Shown piece by piece: positions 16,126-27,012 of a DNA stretch of 46,509 bases. This DNA is from Candidatus Binataceae bacterium (lineage in GTDB: Bacteria; Desulfobacterota; Binatia; Binatales; Binataceae). The notes beneath the pieces were generated by a model, which saw only the letters and a program-made list of their open reading frames with translations, made no database searches and was not told the DNA's origin. Numbering within the stretch: position 1 is the first letter of the stretch; every line of letters begins with the position of its first letter. Where the stretch lies: positions 1 to 46,509 of the forward strand of contig JADMIL010000022.1 of assembly GCA_015478645.1 (NCBI GenBank), given 5' to 3'. The position numbers and the translations under genes were made by a program.

Positions 16126-16923
16126 TCAGTGAGAGTAATAGTAGGTGAATGCCGCCGCAAAGACTAGGCTGCATGTGCGGTCGAGCAGACCGCCGTGACC
16201 GGGGAAAATCCATCCTGAATCCTTGACTCCGGCGACCCGCTTGAATGCCGACCCGGCGAGATCGCCGAACTGCGCCAGCACGCCCACCCCGACCGCGATC
16301 ATCGCGGTCGCCGGCCAGCTCCAGGCGGATGCCAGCCCGGGCCGCATGATCAGTCCCCCGACCACGCATGCCGCCAGCCCGCCGATCGCCCCTTCGACCG
16401 TCTTGTTCGGACTTACCCGCGGCATCAGCTTGACGCGGCCGAGACTCCGTCCGGCGAAGTAGGCGCCGCTGTCGCTCGCCACCACCAGCAGCAGCATCAG
16501 GATGATGATCGGGACGCCGCCGGGCCGATTCCGCAGCATCGCGAAATACGGAAAGAGCGCGCCGACCCAGAGTGCGCCGCTCAACAGGAACCATCGATTG
16601 CGTACCACCCGATCGGCGCCCTTGCGCGCCACGCGCACGATCAGTTCGAGCATCACGAGACCGGCCAGCGTCGCGCTGGCTGGCGCCAGCCAACCAACGC
16701 CGCCACGACCGGCGACCATCGGTGCCGCCGCGAACCCAGCGCCAAGCAGCGCGATTGCCAGGGCTTCAACCGCGTCGGCATGCGTCATCGAGATGATTTC
16801 GTACAGGCCCCATGCGGTGAGGATCGCGATGAAAACGGTGAAAGCGAGCGCCGACGCCCACAGCACGATCGCGATCGTCGCCGGCAGAACGACGAGCGCC
16901 GTCAGCAGCCTAGTTCGCAGCAC
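16126..16923 (-). CDS. cdsA: Phosphatidate cytidylyltransferase (CdsA)
   Basis: A 265-residue membrane enzyme making CDP-diacylglycerol from phosphatidate and CTP, feeding pssA further down the same strand. Multiple hydrophobic segments, ASDSGAYFAGRSLGR (150-164), SPNKTVEGAIGG (171-182) and the C-terminal signature SAFKRVAGVKDSG then PGHGGLLDR (225-249) are present. The signature normally ends DRxD; here it ends DRTC, with Cys251 in place of Asp. The GTG at 16923 overlaps the end of uppS by 14 nt and matches the usual length of the family. Confidence 0.92.
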   Translation of the reverse strand: MLRTRLLTALVVLPATIAIVLWASALAFTVFIAILTAWGLYEIISMTHADAVEALAIALLGAGFAAAPMVAGRGGVGWLAPASATLAGLVMLELIVRVARKGADRVVRNRWFLLSGALWVGALFPYFAMLRNRPGGVPIIILMLLLVVASDSGAYFAGRSLGRVKLMPRVSPNKTVEGAIGGLAACVVGGLIMRPGLASAWSWPATAMIAVGVGVLAQFGDLAGSAFKRVAGVKDSGWIFPGHGGLLDRTCSLVFAAAFTYYYSH

Positions 16924-17695
16924 GCAGGCGGTCGGACGGCGCGCCGTCGACCGCGCCGAAGCGCCGCTCGCGCGCCTGGTACGCGGCGATCGCTCCCAGC
17001 AGGTCGCGTTCGCGGAAGTCCGGCCACAGGGTCTCAGTGAAATAGAGTTCCGTGTAGGCGAGCTGGTAGAGAAAAAAATTCGAGAGGCGAATCTCGCCCG
17101 AGGTGCGGATGAGCAGGTCGGGGTCGGGCATCGCGGCCGTGCTGAGTTCGCGCGCGACGGTCGCCTCGTCGATCGCGGCCGGGTCGAGCTGGCCCGCAGC
17201 GACCGCCGTGGCGATGCGCCGGGTGGCCTCGACGATATCCTGCCGTCCGCCATAGGAGAGCGCGAGCGCCGTGGTCATCGATTTATTGGCCGCCGTCAGC
17301 TCGACCGTCTGCTGCAGCGCGCGCCGCACCGTCGCCGGCAGCCGCGCCAGGTCGCCCAGCGCGATCACGCGGATGCCGCGCTTCATCAGGCGCTTGGCCT
17401 CGGTGACGAGGTAGCGATGGAGCAGTTGCATCAGGAAGCGCACCTCGGTGCCGGGCCGCTGCCAGTTCTCGCTCGAAAACGCGTACAGCGTGAGAAACGG
17501 GATGCCCAGCGCGCGCGCCGCCTCGACCACCGCGCGTACTGAATCCTTGCCGCGGCGATGACCCTCGCAGCGCGCCAATCCGCGGCGTTGCGCCCAGCGG
17601 CCGTTGCCGTCCATCACGATGGCGATGTGCCGCGGCAGGCGGGCCGGATCGAGCGAGAGATTGGGAAATTCGTCGAGGGGTAGCGATGAGGCCAC
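16910..17695 (-). CDS. uppS: Isoprenyl (undecaprenyl) diphosphate synthase
   Basis: A 261-residue cis-prenyltransferase that makes the undecaprenyl lipid carrier for cell-wall synthesis. Asp29 in IAIVMDGNGRWA binds the magnesium-diphosphate; GHRRGKDSVRAVV, LTLYAFSSENW, LSYGGRQDIVEA, and the RTSGEIRLSNF block (Arg and Ser for IPP binding) are all intact. The start codon is GTG. It follows frr and overlaps cdsA by 14 nt, the usual order in Gram-negative genomes. Confidence 0.95.
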   Translation of the reverse strand: MASSLPLDEFPNLSLDPARLPRHIAIVMDGNGRWAQRRGLARCEGHRRGKDSVRAVVEAARALGIPFLTLYAFSSENWQRPGTEVRFLMQLLHRYLVTEAKRLMKRGIRVIALGDLARLPATVRRALQQTVELTAANKSMTTALALSYGGRQDIVEATRRIATAVAAGQLDPAAIDEATVARELSTAAMPDPDLLIRTSGEIRLSNFFLYQLAYTELYFTETLWPDFRERDLLGAIAAYQARERRFGAVDGAPSDRLRAAN

Positions 17696-17734
17696 AGGCT
17701 GATAAGTTGATCGGCGCCCGCCGGGCGCAGCCGA

Positions 17735-18289
17735 TCAGACCTCCATTATCTCGGCTTCTTTGGCGGCCAGGACTTTGTCGAGCTTCTCGATATAGTCGGT
17801 GGTGAGCTGCTGCACGCGGGCCTCGCCGGAGCGCAGATCGTCATCGCCGATCTTCTTGTCCTTATGCAGGGCTTTGAGCTTGTCGTTGGCGTCGCGGCGA
17901 TGGTTGCGGATGCCGACGCGGAATTCCTCGGCGGTTTTGCGCACGTGGCGCACCAGGTCTTTGCGCCGCTCCTCGTTGAGCTCGGGTATCGGTATCCGGA
18001 TGAGCTTGCCGTCATTCATCGGATTGAGCCCGAGGTCGGAAGTCTGGATGGCCTTTTCGATTTCCGCCATCGCGCCCTTGTCATACGGCGTGATCACCAG
18101 CAGCCGCGCCTCGGGCGCGGCCAGGCCGGCGAGCTGGCGCAGCGGCGTGCGCGCGCCGTAGTAATTGACGAACAGATTTTCGAGCAGTGCGGTCGAGGCG
18201 CGGCCGGTGCGCACGCGATTGAGCTCGTTGCGGAAAGCGTTGACCGCCTCCTCCATCTCCATCTGTGCGAGTTCGAGTTCCTCGTTCAT
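17735..18289 (-). CDS. frr: Ribosome recycling factor
   Basis: A 184-residue protein that splits post-termination ribosomes with EF-G. The three-helix domain I residues (LNRVRTGRASTALLENLFV, RKDLVRHVRKTAEEFRVGIR) and the small domain II (VNYYGARTPLRQLA through ITPYDKGAMAEIEKAI) match the family end to end, with length within one or two residues of E. coli Frr. It lies 20 bp after pyrH and 39 bp before uppS in the standard cluster. Confidence 0.97.
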   Translation of the reverse strand: MNEELELAQMEMEEAVNAFRNELNRVRTGRASTALLENLFVNYYGARTPLRQLAGLAAPEARLLVITPYDKGAMAEIEKAIQTSDLGLNPMNDGKLIRIPIPELNEERRKDLVRHVRKTAEEFRVGIRNHRRDANDKLKALHKDKKIGDDDLRSGEARVQQLTTDYIEKLDKVLAAKEAEIMEV

Positions 18290-18309
18290 CGGTTTGCGTG
18301 CGACCCGGT

Positions 18310-19059
18310 TTAGCGGCCGCTCTCCACCTTGGTTCCGATCGCCTCGCCCATCACGGCTCTTTTTATATTCCCCGGCTTGCGCAAATTAAAGACAATGATC
18401 GGTAGATCATTATCCATGCACATCGAGATTGCGGTCGAGTCCATCACCTTAAGGTTTTTTTGCAGTACCTCGATATAGGTCAGGCGGTCGAAGCGCCGCG
18501 CATTGGGCTCGCGGATCGGGTCGCGATCGTAGACTCCGTCGACCGTATGGCTGGCCTTTAAGATGACCTCGGCGCCGATCTCCATCGCGCGCAGGCTGGC
18601 GGCGGTGTCGGTGGTGAAGTAGGGATTGCCGGTGCCGGCGGCGAAGATCACCACGCGGCCCTTTTCCAGATGGCGGATCGCGCGGCGCAGGATGTACGGC
18701 TCGCACATCGAATGCATCGCGATGGCCGAGAGTACGCGGGTGCGCACACCCAGCTGCTCGAGCGCGTTTTGCAGTGCGAGCGCGTTGATGACGGTCGCCA
18801 GCATGCCCATCTGATCGGCGGTCGAGCGATCCATTCCGCGCGCCTCGTACTCGCTGCCGCGCAGGATATTGCCGGCGCCGATCACCAGCGCGAGCTCGAG
18901 GCCGAGCGCGGCAACTTCCTTGACTTCCTGGGCGATCAGGCCGAGCGCGTCGGGATCGATACCGCTGCCCTGGCTGGGCGCCAACGCCTCACCCGAGAGC
19001 TTGAGCAGAACGCGGTGAAAGCGTGGTTTGGATTCGTTAACCGTGTCCGCTTCGGCCAT
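18310..19059 (-). CDS. pyrH: Uridylate kinase (PyrH/UMP kinase)
   Basis: A protein of about 249 residues of the amino-acid-kinase fold that phosphorylates UMP to [27 protein letters not shown], the [19 protein letters not shown] helix, [15 protein letters not shown] and VDGVYDRDP are conserved and intact. Two starts are possible: ATG 19059, or TTG 19068 adding three residues; a strong AAGGGG stands just upstream of both. It sits between tsf and frr in the conserved translation cluster. Confidence 0.96.
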   Translation of the reverse strand: MAEADTVNESKPRFHRVLLKLSGEALAPSQGSGIDPDALGLIAQEVKEVAALGLELALVIGAGNILRGSEYEARGMDRSTADQMGMLATVINALALQNALEQLGVRTRVLSAIAMHSMCEPYILRRAIRHLEKGRVVIFAAGTGNPYFTTDTAASLRAMEIGAEVILKASHTVDGVYDRDPIREPNARRFDRLTYIEVLQKNLKVMDSTAISMCMDNDLPIIVFNLRKPGNIKRAVMGEAIGTKVESGR

Positions 19060-19140
19060 CTCGAGCAATGCCCCCCTTGCCGCGTCGACTCGATTCCGCT
19101 TCGCCGGTGCGCGCCACCGGCGATCGCGCGCGGCCTCCGG

Positions 19141-19764
19141 CTATTCGGCGGTGGACGCCGTGCCCCTGGACTCAAGATTCTCGCCCAACTGAAAGCGCAC
19201 GAAGCGGCGCACTTCGATCTTCTCGCCGAGCTTGCCGCTCAGTTCCCCGACCAGATCCTTGATGCGGCGGTTCGGATCGCGCACCCAGGCCTGCTCGTAG
19301 AGACAGAATTCGGCGAAGAATTTTTCGAGCTTGCCCTCGACGATCTTGCTGATCACGGCCGCGGGCTTGCCGACCGCCTGCGAGGCGTAAATCTGGCGCT
19401 CCTGCTCGATCACCTCCGCGGGCAGTTCCTCGCGGCGCACGCTGCGTGGATTGGCCGCCGCAATCTGCATCGCAACCTCTTTTACCAGCGTCTGGAATTC
19501 GGCGGTCTTGGCGACAAAGTCGCTCTCGCAGTTGATCTCGACCAGCACGCCGAGCTTGCCGCCGGCATGAATATAGGTCCCCACCGTGCCCTCGGAGGCG
19601 ACCCGGCCGGCGCGCTTGGCGGCCGCCGCGATGCCTTTTTCGCGCAGCCAGACGACCGCCTCTTCGAGGCTGCCCTTGCTCTCGGCCAGCGCCTTCTTGC
19701 AGTCCATCACGCCGGCGCCGGTTTTGTCGCGCAGTTCCCTGACCAGATTCGCGTTTACGTCCAT
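19141..19764 (-). CDS. tsf: Elongation factor Ts (short form)
   Basis: A 207-residue nucleotide exchange factor for EF-Tu. It has the N-terminal UBA-like domain, signature 1 LRDKTGAGVMDCKKAL and signature 2 GVLVEINCESDFVAKT. At 207 residues it is well below the 283 of E. coli; the part that forms the second half of the core and the coiled coil is reduced, as in other short bacterial EF-Ts proteins such as that of Thermus. It lies 124 bp after rpsB and 81 bp before pyrH. Confidence 0.96.
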   Translation of the reverse strand: MDVNANLVRELRDKTGAGVMDCKKALAESKGSLEEAVVWLREKGIAAAAKRAGRVASEGTVGTYIHAGGKLGVLVEINCESDFVAKTAEFQTLVKEVAMQIAAANPRSVRREELPAEVIEQERQIYASQAVGKPAAVISKIVEGKLEKFFAEFCLYEQAWVRDPNRRIKDLVGELSGKLGEKIEVRRFVRFQLGENLESRGTASTAE

Positions 19765-19888
19765 TGGTATTTCCGAGCGTATGTCGCCGGCCGAAACCGG
19801 TAAAGGTGCGGGCGGGCAAATTTGTCCCGCCGCACCGTCTATGCGGTGAATAGCTTAGCTTGCCCGGAAGAATCTCCGGCTGCGCGGC

Positions 19889-20662
19889 TTAAAGCTGCGC
19901 AGCCGGCGGTTCCGGCGCGGTCTCATGTTCGTCCACCGCGCCCACGTCATCCTGCAGGCCCTTGGCGCGCTCCTCGGCCGCCCGCTTGCCGTCGATCACG
20001 GCGTCGGCCACGGCGGCGGTGAACAGCTTGATCGCGCGGATCGCGTCGTCGTTGCCCGGGATGCGGTAGGCAATCTGATCGGGGTCGCAGTTGGTGTCGA
20101 TTACCGCGACCACCGGAATCCCCAACCGATTGGCCTCGGCCACCGCGATCTCTTCCTTCTTGGTATCGATCACCCATAGCGCGTCGGGCAGCTTGCGCAT
20201 GTTCTTGATCCCCGCCAGCGTCGCCATCAGTTTGGCGTGATGCTTGGCGTTGTCGCTCATCTCTTTTTTGCTGAGCGCCTGGATCATCTCGGGATCGGCC
20301 ATCAGATCTTCCAGCTTCTTGAGCTTGTCGATCGACGCGCGGATGGTCTGAAAATTCGTCAGCATCCCGCCCAGCCAGCGATTGTTGACGTAGAACATGC
20401 CACAGCGATCGGCCTCTTCGCGCACGATATCCTGGGCCTGCTTCTTGGTCCCGACGAACAGGATCGTGCCGCCCTGCGTCGCCAGGTCGCGGACGAAGTC
20501 GAAGGTCGAGCGGAACATCTTGACCGTCTGCTGCAGGTCGATGATGTAGATGCCGTTGCGGGCGCCGAAGATGTACGGTTTCATCTTCGGATTCCAGCGG
20601 CTGGTCTGATGGCCGAAGTGGACGCCGGCCTCGAGCAGCTGCTTCATGCTGATTTCGGTCAT
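19889..20662 (-). CDS. rpsB: 30S ribosomal protein S2
   Basis: A 257-residue S2 protein. [21 protein letters not shown] near the start, [35 protein letters not shown] and [14 protein letters not shown], then [15 protein letters not shown] are all family blocks. The C-terminus ends in an acidic tail (about 238-257). It is the first gene of the long minus-strand housekeeping run and has a promoter candidate just upstream. Confidence 0.97.
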   Translation of the reverse strand: MTEISMKQLLEAGVHFGHQTSRWNPKMKPYIFGARNGIYIIDLQQTVKMFRSTFDFVRDLATQGGTILFVGTKKQAQDIVREEADRCGMFYVNNRWLGGMLTNFQTIRASIDKLKKLEDLMADPEMIQALSKKEMSDNAKHHAKLMATLAGIKNMRKLPDALWVIDTKKEEIAVAEANRLGIPVVAVIDTNCDPDQIAYRIPGNDDAIRAIKLFTAAVADAVIDGKRAAEERAKGLQDDVGAVDEHETAPEPPAAQL

Positions 20663-20708
20663 AGAAATTCTCTTGTCCCTCTTTGCTATTTCGCGGCGCT
20701 AACCGCTA

Positions 20709-20737
20709 AGCATAGCCTTTGCGCCCGCCGATTTCCA
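20709..20737 (-). promoter_or_regulatory. Promoter candidate for the rpsB operon
   Basis: On the minus strand TGGAAA (20737-20732) and TATGCT (20714-20709) are spaced 17 bp apart, about 45 nt upstream of the rpsB ATG. Each hexamer matches four or five of six consensus bases. Confidence 0.55.
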
Positions 20738-21024
20738 GCGCGCTTTCCACAGCTTTCGGATGGGCGGGCGCAGCGAGCCAGCGCCTGTGCGAACGGAGTC
20801 CGCAGGGACACGGGCGAAGCGGCAGGTCTTCCCGGCTTCACCGGCCACTCTATTACATGGGGGCGATTTACTATAGCCCGGCGCTGGAGCGGCCACGCCG
20901 GCGAGTGGGTTGTCATTCAGGCTTGTGGGTATGTGTCAGCTCGGGTGTCATTCCCTCTAGAGCGTCGGCAAGGATGCTCAGCTTCGAGAACCAAAGAGCC
21001 TACAACCTGATTGCGCGTGGAGTT
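20738..21024. other. Gap between the rpsB promoter and the RHH-like gene; no gene supported
   Basis: The DNA falls from GC-rich near rpsB to mixed composition toward 21000. Short open frames exist on both strands but none has a ribosome site or similarity. A CCGG-5-CCGG mini-hairpin near 20838 has no U-tract. I see no RNA gene. Confidence 0.4.
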
Positions 21025-21062
21025 AAGCTTGGCTGACATCGTGAAAAATGTCTGCCAAGCTT
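21025..21062. repeat. 15-bp inverted repeat after the RHH-like gene
   Basis: AAGCTTGGCTGACAT (21025-21039) and ATGTCTGCCAAGCTT (21048-21062) pair at 14 of 15 positions around an 8-nt loop. The hairpin starts 7 bp after the stop codon of the minus-strand gene at 21069. It could end that transcript, but no U-tract follows on either strand. Confidence 0.65.
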
Positions 21063-21068
21063 CGATGG

Positions 21069-21647
21069 TCATTTTGTGGCAGGCGTCCAGGTTAGAGTGC
21101 CTCGCTGTTGGTTTTCCAACTCAAATTCAACGGTAACGGGAACTTTGAGCTGTCGCGCTATAAACAGAATATTGTCCCAAGCGTGCTCGGCGTCTACGTA
21201 TTGAATCGAAATATCGATTTCCCGAAAGTAATGGAATCCCCGGCCGGTCGATTTCCCCTTTTCGACATTCGAATTGGTAAGCTTGCGAAACTCATCGAAG
21301 GAAGAATTCGCCTGCTCGAACGCATATTGATTGGCGACCTTCACCAAACCGTTCCACGTGAGTCCCTTCATTCCGAAAAGAGCCCGAGGATAAAAAGGCT
21401 GCCCAGCAAATTCAGCAGCGATTATCTTCGTATTGGCGAGGTCGGGATGATTGTCCGGGTCAAATGTGCCCGGACGACCCGAGCCGTTCGTCTGAGCGGA
21501 CGACGGCTGCGGAATACCATTATTTTTTTCGAAGAAATCTAGCAGTTTGTTGATTGCAGACTCCGGCGTATCGTCGAAAGCCTTCGCAATCAAAGGGTTT
21601 TGCAATCGGCTATATGTGTTATCCGAAATCCGAATTGTAGGAGCCAT
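21069..21647 (-). CDS. Unrecognised protein with a ribbon-helix-helix-like N-terminus
   Basis: A 192-residue protein I do not recognise. The start is ATG 21647, preceded by GAGGAG 9 nt upstream. Residues 3-15 (PTIRISDNTYSRL) form a strand, followed by a likely helix pair (about 19-42, with TPESAINKLLDFFEKN) that resembles the DNA-binding ribbon-helix-helix fold. A Ser/Pro/Gly-rich linker (about 45-65) leads to a C-terminal domain (about 85-185, with GMKGLTWNGLVKVANQY, GKSTGRGFHYF and VPVTVEFELEN) that has no motif I can name. The DNA is much more AT-rich than the flanks, suggesting transfer. It has its own promoter with an overlapping palindrome, which fits self-repression. A restriction- or toxin-linked regulator is possible but unproven. 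Confidence 0.7.
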   Translation of the reverse strand: MAPTIRISDNTYSRLQNPLIAKAFDDTPESAINKLLDFFEKNNGIPQPSSAQTNGSGRPGTFDPDNHPDLANTKIIAAEFAGQPFYPRALFGMKGLTWNGLVKVANQYAFEQANSSFDEFRKLTNSNVEKGKSTGRGFHYFREIDISIQYVDAEHAWDNILFIARQLKVPVTVEFELENQQRGTLTWTPATK

Positions 21648-21662
21648 AAGAAACGTCTCCTC

Positions 21663-21705
21663 TGTTTGATACATCAAACATAACGAAATCGATTCTTATA
21701 GTCAA
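21663..21705 (-). promoter_or_regulatory. Promoter with overlapping palindromic operator of the RHH-like gene
   Basis: On the minus strand TTGACT (21705-21700) and TATGTT (21682-21677) are spaced 17 bp apart. A palindrome with 8-bp arms, TGTTTGAT-AC-ATCAAACA (21663-21680), begins inside the -10 element and covers the expected transcription start, ending 16 bp upstream of the start codon. Binding there would block RNA polymerase. Confidence 0.75.
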
Positions 21706-21781
21706 TCGTTATTCTTTGGATTCTTTAGTTTCTCTGATCAACGCTCCTCTTCCCTGGCCTCGCTCGAACACTCGCACCCCG

Positions 21782-23269
<1,488 letters not shown>

Positions 23270-23437
23270 ATTGCCTCCCCGCATCCTTAACTCTCCCCGC
23301 AATCTTGCATTTCGTGATTTAGCGTATGGCGCCGCATGATGATTTTAACGCGCCGCGTATTACCAGCGCTGCGATCGGTCAATTAACCTGCGGTACCCGT
23401 CTCCAGGTTTCCCTGCATGCGTAGCCGGTCGGGGTAT

Positions 23438-23476
23438 AAAAGATGACGCCCTGCAATTTCACAACCAGACGGCGTC
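23438..23476 (-). terminator. Hairpin with U-tract in the rho leader
   Basis: On the minus strand GACGCC (23476-23471) pairs with GGCGTC (23450-23445) and is followed by ATCTTTTAT. The stem is only 6 bp with a 20-nt loop, so it is weak. It lies about 60 nt after the predicted rho transcription start and about 170 nt before the gene, a position that would suit attenuation of rho. Confidence 0.4.
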
Positions 23477-23539
23477 AGGAGACGGGCGGACTCTGGAACT
23501 CAATCTGCTTTGGCGCACTTGGTGCGAGAGCCTAGAATG

Positions 23540-23568
23540 AAGTTAACTAACGCGCCCAAGCGTGTCAA
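23540..23568 (-). promoter_or_regulatory. Promoter candidate upstream of rho
   Basis: On the minus strand a perfect TTGACA (23568-23563) is followed after 17 bp by TAACTT (23545-23540). Transcription would begin near 23533 and give a leader of about 260 nt before rho, containing a small CGCAC-CAA-GTGCG hairpin and the terminator-like hairpin noted separately. The 384-bp gap between rluD and rho is otherwise empty. Confidence 0.55.
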
Positions 23569-23653
23569 CGGCCCGCGAACCTTCCGGCCACGCCGCCCGC
23601 CGTTGCCATGGCATAATCCAGCCGTGGCGCATCGCCAAGGGAAGCGCAGCGCG

Positions 23654-24709
23654 TCACGCGAGATCGATCCAGCGGCGGATCGCCGCCGCGTCACAGGCAA
23701 CGCCGCGCGTGGCCAGGTAGCCGCCGAAATCGGCCGGTGGCGGCGCGACGAACTCGCGGCGCTCGAGGCTTCGGGGATGCGTTAGCGCGAGGGCCAGTGC
23801 GTGCAGCGCCTGGCGGCCGAACTCACTCGCCGCGGCCGCGCCGGCCGTCGCGCCCTTGCCGCCGTAGAGCGAATCGCCCAGACATGGATGGCCGATCGAC
23901 GCTAAGTGGACGCGAATCTGATGCGTCCGCCCGGTCTCGGGCCGCACGCGCACCAGCGTCGCGGGCGCGGCCGACTCCGCGATGCGATCGATTACGGTGA
24001 CATGGCTGACCGCGTCGCGCGGCGTGCGCGATCGCGTCGACATGCGCTTGCGCTCGGTCGGATGACGGCCGATCGGTTTTGCGATCGTCACGCGATCGCG
24101 TGCGAGGCGTCCGCGCACGATCGCGATATAGGTCTTGCGCACCGTGCGATCCTTGAACTGGCGCGCCAGCGCGGTGCGCGCAAACGGCGTGCGCGCGACC
24201 ACCATCACGCCCGAAGTCTCAAGGTCGAGCCGATGCACGATCCCCGGGCGCATCACGCCGTCCGGCTCGGCCATCGCGGCCAGTTCGGGAAAACGCGCGA
24301 GCAGCGCATCGACCAGCGTCGCGTCGGGATGGCCGGCCGACGGATGCACCGCCATTCCATGCGGCTTGTCGATGACGATTATTTCGGCGTCGGCGAAGAT
24401 TACCTCGATCGCCGGCGCGGCCGCGCGCGGCACGTGTGCGGGCGGCGCCGAGGCGGGCGCGATCGCGACCCGATCGCCACGGCGCACGGTCGCGGCGGCG
24501 CGCGCCGCCGCACCATTGATTGTCACGCGGCCCGCCTTGATCATGCGCGCGGCCTGGGCCCGCGAATACTCCGGCGCCAGTGCGGCGGCGACGAACTGAT
24601 CCAGGCGCATCGGCGCGTGATCAGCCCCGGCGGTCAGCGCGATCGCGGCACCCTCGGGCGAGCGTCGGCCGCCGCCGGAAACGGCCTCCGCCATGCGCGG
24701 GGCGATCAC
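23654..24709 (-). CDS. RluA-family 23S rRNA pseudouridine synthase (RluD-like)
   Basis: A 351-residue enzyme with an N-terminal S4 RNA-binding domain (about 34-95, [20 protein letters not shown]) and an RluA-type catalytic domain. The catalytic Asp lies in [34 protein letters not shown] and [20 protein letters not shown] are further signatures. This layout fits RluC/RluD, which modify 23S rRNA; which position is modified cannot be read from sequence. The start GTG overlaps the leuD stop codon by 4 nt (GTGA), so the two are translationally coupled; an ATG 15 nt downstream (24694) is the alternative. Confidence 0.9.
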   Translation of the reverse strand: MIAPRMAEAVSGGGRRSPEGAAIALTAGADHAPMRLDQFVAAALAPEYSRAQAARMIKAGRVTINGAAARAAATVRRGDRVAIAPASAPPAHVPRAAAPAIEVIFADAEIIVIDKPHGMAVHPSAGHPDATLVDALLARFPELAAMAEPDGVMRPGIVHRLDLETSGVMVVARTPFARTALARQFKDRTVRKTYIAIVRGRLARDRVTIAKPIGRHPTERKRMSTRSRTPRDAVSHVTVIDRIAESAAPATLVRVRPETGRTHQIRVHLASIGHPCLGDSLYGGKGATAGAAAASEFGRQALHALALALTHPRSLERREFVAPPPADFGGYLATRGVACDAAAIRRWIDLA

Positions 24710-25296
24710 AACTTGTAGGTCACCGGATGGGCGGCTTCATGGCTCTGGATGAGCCGCTCGTGGATCAGCGTGAGCGCGATATCGTCGAGCCCCTCGAGCA
24801 GGCATCGCTTGGGGAACGCGTCGATCGGGAAGGTGGCCGACCAGCCCAGCTCGTCGCTGACCTTTTGCGCCGCCAGATCGATCGCCAGGCGGTAGCCTTC
24901 ATGAGCCTTGATCGCGGCGAAGACCGCGTCGACCTCCTCAGGTTTGAGGACGATCGTCAGGATGCCGTTCTTGAGACAATTGTTCTTGAAGATATCGGCG
25001 AACGACGGCGCGATCACAACCTTGAAGCCGAAATCGGCCAGCGCCCACACCGCATGCTCGCGTGAACTGCCGCATCCGAAGTTGGCGCGCGCCACCAGGA
25101 TATTGGCCTTCTCGAAGCGCGGCTGGCTCAGCACGAACTGGCTGTCGGGCTGATTGCGCCAGTCGAAGAACAGCCCCTTGGCCAGGCCGCTGCGCACCAC
25201 CGACTTGAGAAACTGCTTGGGGATGATCTGATCGGTATCGACGTTGGGACGATCGAGCGGCGCCACCAGCCCGGTAAAATTTTTGAACGCTTCCAT
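24706..25296 (-). CDS. leuD: 3-isopropylmalate dehydratase small subunit (LeuD)
   Basis: A 196-residue aconitase-type small subunit. [20 protein letters not shown] (about 14-33), [21 protein letters not shown] with the conserved GSSREHA loop, and [18 protein letters not shown] are the family blocks. Together with LeuC it isomerises 2-isopropylmalate to 3-isopropylmalate. The gene follows leuC by 30 bp and precedes rluD with a 4-nt overlap. Confidence 0.96.
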   Translation of the reverse strand: MEAFKNFTGLVAPLDRPNVDTDQIIPKQFLKSVVRSGLAKGLFFDWRNQPDSQFVLSQPRFEKANILVARANFGCGSSREHAVWALADFGFKVVIAPSFADIFKNNCLKNGILTIVLKPEEVDAVFAAIKAHEGYRLAIDLAAQKVSDELGWSATFPIDAFPKRCLLEGLDDIALTLIHERLIQSHEAAHPVTYKL

Positions 25297-25326
25297 CGCG
25301 AAATACTCCTGTATGCTTGTGCGCCG

Positions 25327-26736
25327 CTAGCGCCTGACCCATTCGCGGACGTCGACAAAATGGCCGGCCAGCGCCGCCGCCGCCGCCATGATCGGACTCA
25401 CCAGATGGGTCAGCCCGCCCTTGCCCTGGCGCCCCTCGAAGTTGCGGTTCGAGGTGCTCGCGCAGCGCTCGCCGGGCTTCAGGATGTCGGGGTTCATGCC
25501 CAGGCACATGCTGCATCCCGCCTCACGCCATTCGAAGCCGGCCTCCTTGAAGACGCGGTCGAGGCCACGCTGTTCGGCTTCGATTTTGACCAGTTGCGAC
25601 CCCGGCACGACCATCGCCTGGACGCTCGGCGCGACCTTGCGGCCCTTGACCAGGTCGGCGGCGGCCTGCAGGTCCGAGATGCGTCCGTTGGTGCATGAGC
25701 CGATAAAGACCCGATCGATGCGGATGTCGGCAATCGGCGTGCCCGGCGCGAGCTTCATATATTCGAGCGCCAGTTCGGCGGCGCGGCGTGAAGTCGCGTC
25801 GGCAAAGCGGGCCGGATCGGGCACCTTGCTGGTGACCTCGGTCACCATCCCAGGATTCGTTCCCCAAGTGACCTGCGGCGCGAATGACGCCGCGTCGAAG
25901 GTCAGGCTGCGATCGAATTTTGCGCCGTCGTCGGTGTGGAACGTGAGCCATCGCTCGGCGAGCCGGTCGAACACCGCGCCCGCCGGCACGTAGCGCCGTC
26001 CGCGCAAGTAGTCGACGGTCTTGTGGTCCGCCGCGATCATCCCGGCCCGCGCGCCGGCCTCGATCGTCATGTTCGAGACCGTCATCCGCTCTTCCATCGA
26101 GAGCGCTTCGATCGCCGTGCCGCGGTACTCGATCACGTAGCCGGTGCCGCCGTCGGTGGTAATCCGCCCGATGATGCCGAGAATCAGATCCTTGGCCGTC
26201 ACTCCGTTACTGAGCTTGCCGTCCACCCGGATCTCCATCGAGCCCGGCTTGGCCTGCCATAGACATTGCGTCGCGAGCACGTGCTCGACCTCGCTGGTGC
26301 CGATCCCGAAGGCCAGCGCGCCGAGCGCGCCATGGGTTGCCGTATGGCTGTCACCGCAGACGATTATCAGTCCGGGCTGGGTCAGGCCGAGTTCCGGTCC
26401 GATCACGTGGACGATGCCTTGCTCGATCGCACCGAGGTCGAACAGCGTTACCCCGAAATCGCGGCAATTCTTGCGCATCATCTCGATCTGCGCCTTCGAG
26501 TCGGGGTCGGTAATCGGCAGCGAGCGGTCGGTGGTCGGCACGTTATGGTCGAGCGTGGCGAAGGTCCGATCGAGGCGGCGGACCTTGCGCCCGGCAAGGG
26601 CCAGGGCCTCGAAGGCCTGCGGCGAGGTGACCTCGTGAATCAGGTGCAGGTCGACGTACAGCAGGGCCGGTTCACCGGGCGCCTCGTGAACGACGTGGGA
26701 ATTCCAGATCTTCTCAAAAAGAGTTTGCGCGGCCAT
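25327..26736 (-). CDS. leuC: 3-isopropylmalate dehydratase large subunit (LeuC)
   Basis: A 469-residue aconitase-family subunit carrying the [4Fe-4S] cluster. [13 protein letters not shown] at the start, [44 protein letters not shown] (first cluster Cys) and [11 protein letters not shown] (second and third Cys) are all intact. Length matches E. coli LeuC. Promoter and start lie just upstream. leuC and leuD are separated from leuA-leuB by more than 15 kb, so the leucine pathway is split over two loci here. Confidence 0.97.
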   Translation of the reverse strand: MAAQTLFEKIWNSHVVHEAPGEPALLYVDLHLIHEVTSPQAFEALALAGRKVRRLDRTFATLDHNVPTTDRSLPITDPDSKAQIEMMRKNCRDFGVTLFDLGAIEQGIVHVIGPELGLTQPGLIIVCGDSHTATHGALGALAFGIGTSEVEHVLATQCLWQAKPGSMEIRVDGKLSNGVTAKDLILGIIGRITTDGGTGYVIEYRGTAIEALSMEERMTVSNMTIEAGARAGMIAADHKTVDYLRGRRYVPAGAVFDRLAERWLTFHTDDGAKFDRSLTFDAASFAPQVTWGTNPGMVTEVTSKVPDPARFADATSRRAAELALEYMKLAPGTPIADIRIDRVFIGSCTNGRISDLQAAADLVKGRKVAPSVQAMVVPGSQLVKIEAEQRGLDRVFKEAGFEWREAGCSMCLGMNPDILKPGERCASTSNRNFEGRQGKGGLTHLVSPIMAAAAALAGHFVDVREWVRR

Positions 26737-26777
26737 GGTTCGGGTCTTTGCCTCCGAAGGAAACCCTTATTCAAGCA

Positions 26778-26807
26778 GAATTAGCGAAGTGCGGGTACCC
26801 GCGTCAA
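26778..26807 (-). promoter_or_regulatory. leuC promoter candidate
   Basis: On the minus strand TTGACG (26807-26802) and TAATTC (26783-26778) are spaced 18 bp apart, the same -35 element and spacing as the leuA promoter. The spacer contains the palindrome CGGGTACCCG. The leader would be only about 35 nt, too short for an attenuator like that of leuA. Confidence 0.55.
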
Positions 26808-27012
26808 AACCCGGTCGGCGGGGGCGCGAAGTCATCCGCGGGCCGTCGTGGCCACCGACCGCGCGCCCTTGCAGCGAAAGCACGCCAAAAAATTCCAAGC
26901 AGCATTTGCTTACCTAAGCTAATTGGATATGGAATTATCGGCCGGACGGCGCTCCCAGCACGCATCGGAGTGCGCTGGCGGCCGCACATGACGCGGACGA
27001 AACGGGGGGTCC

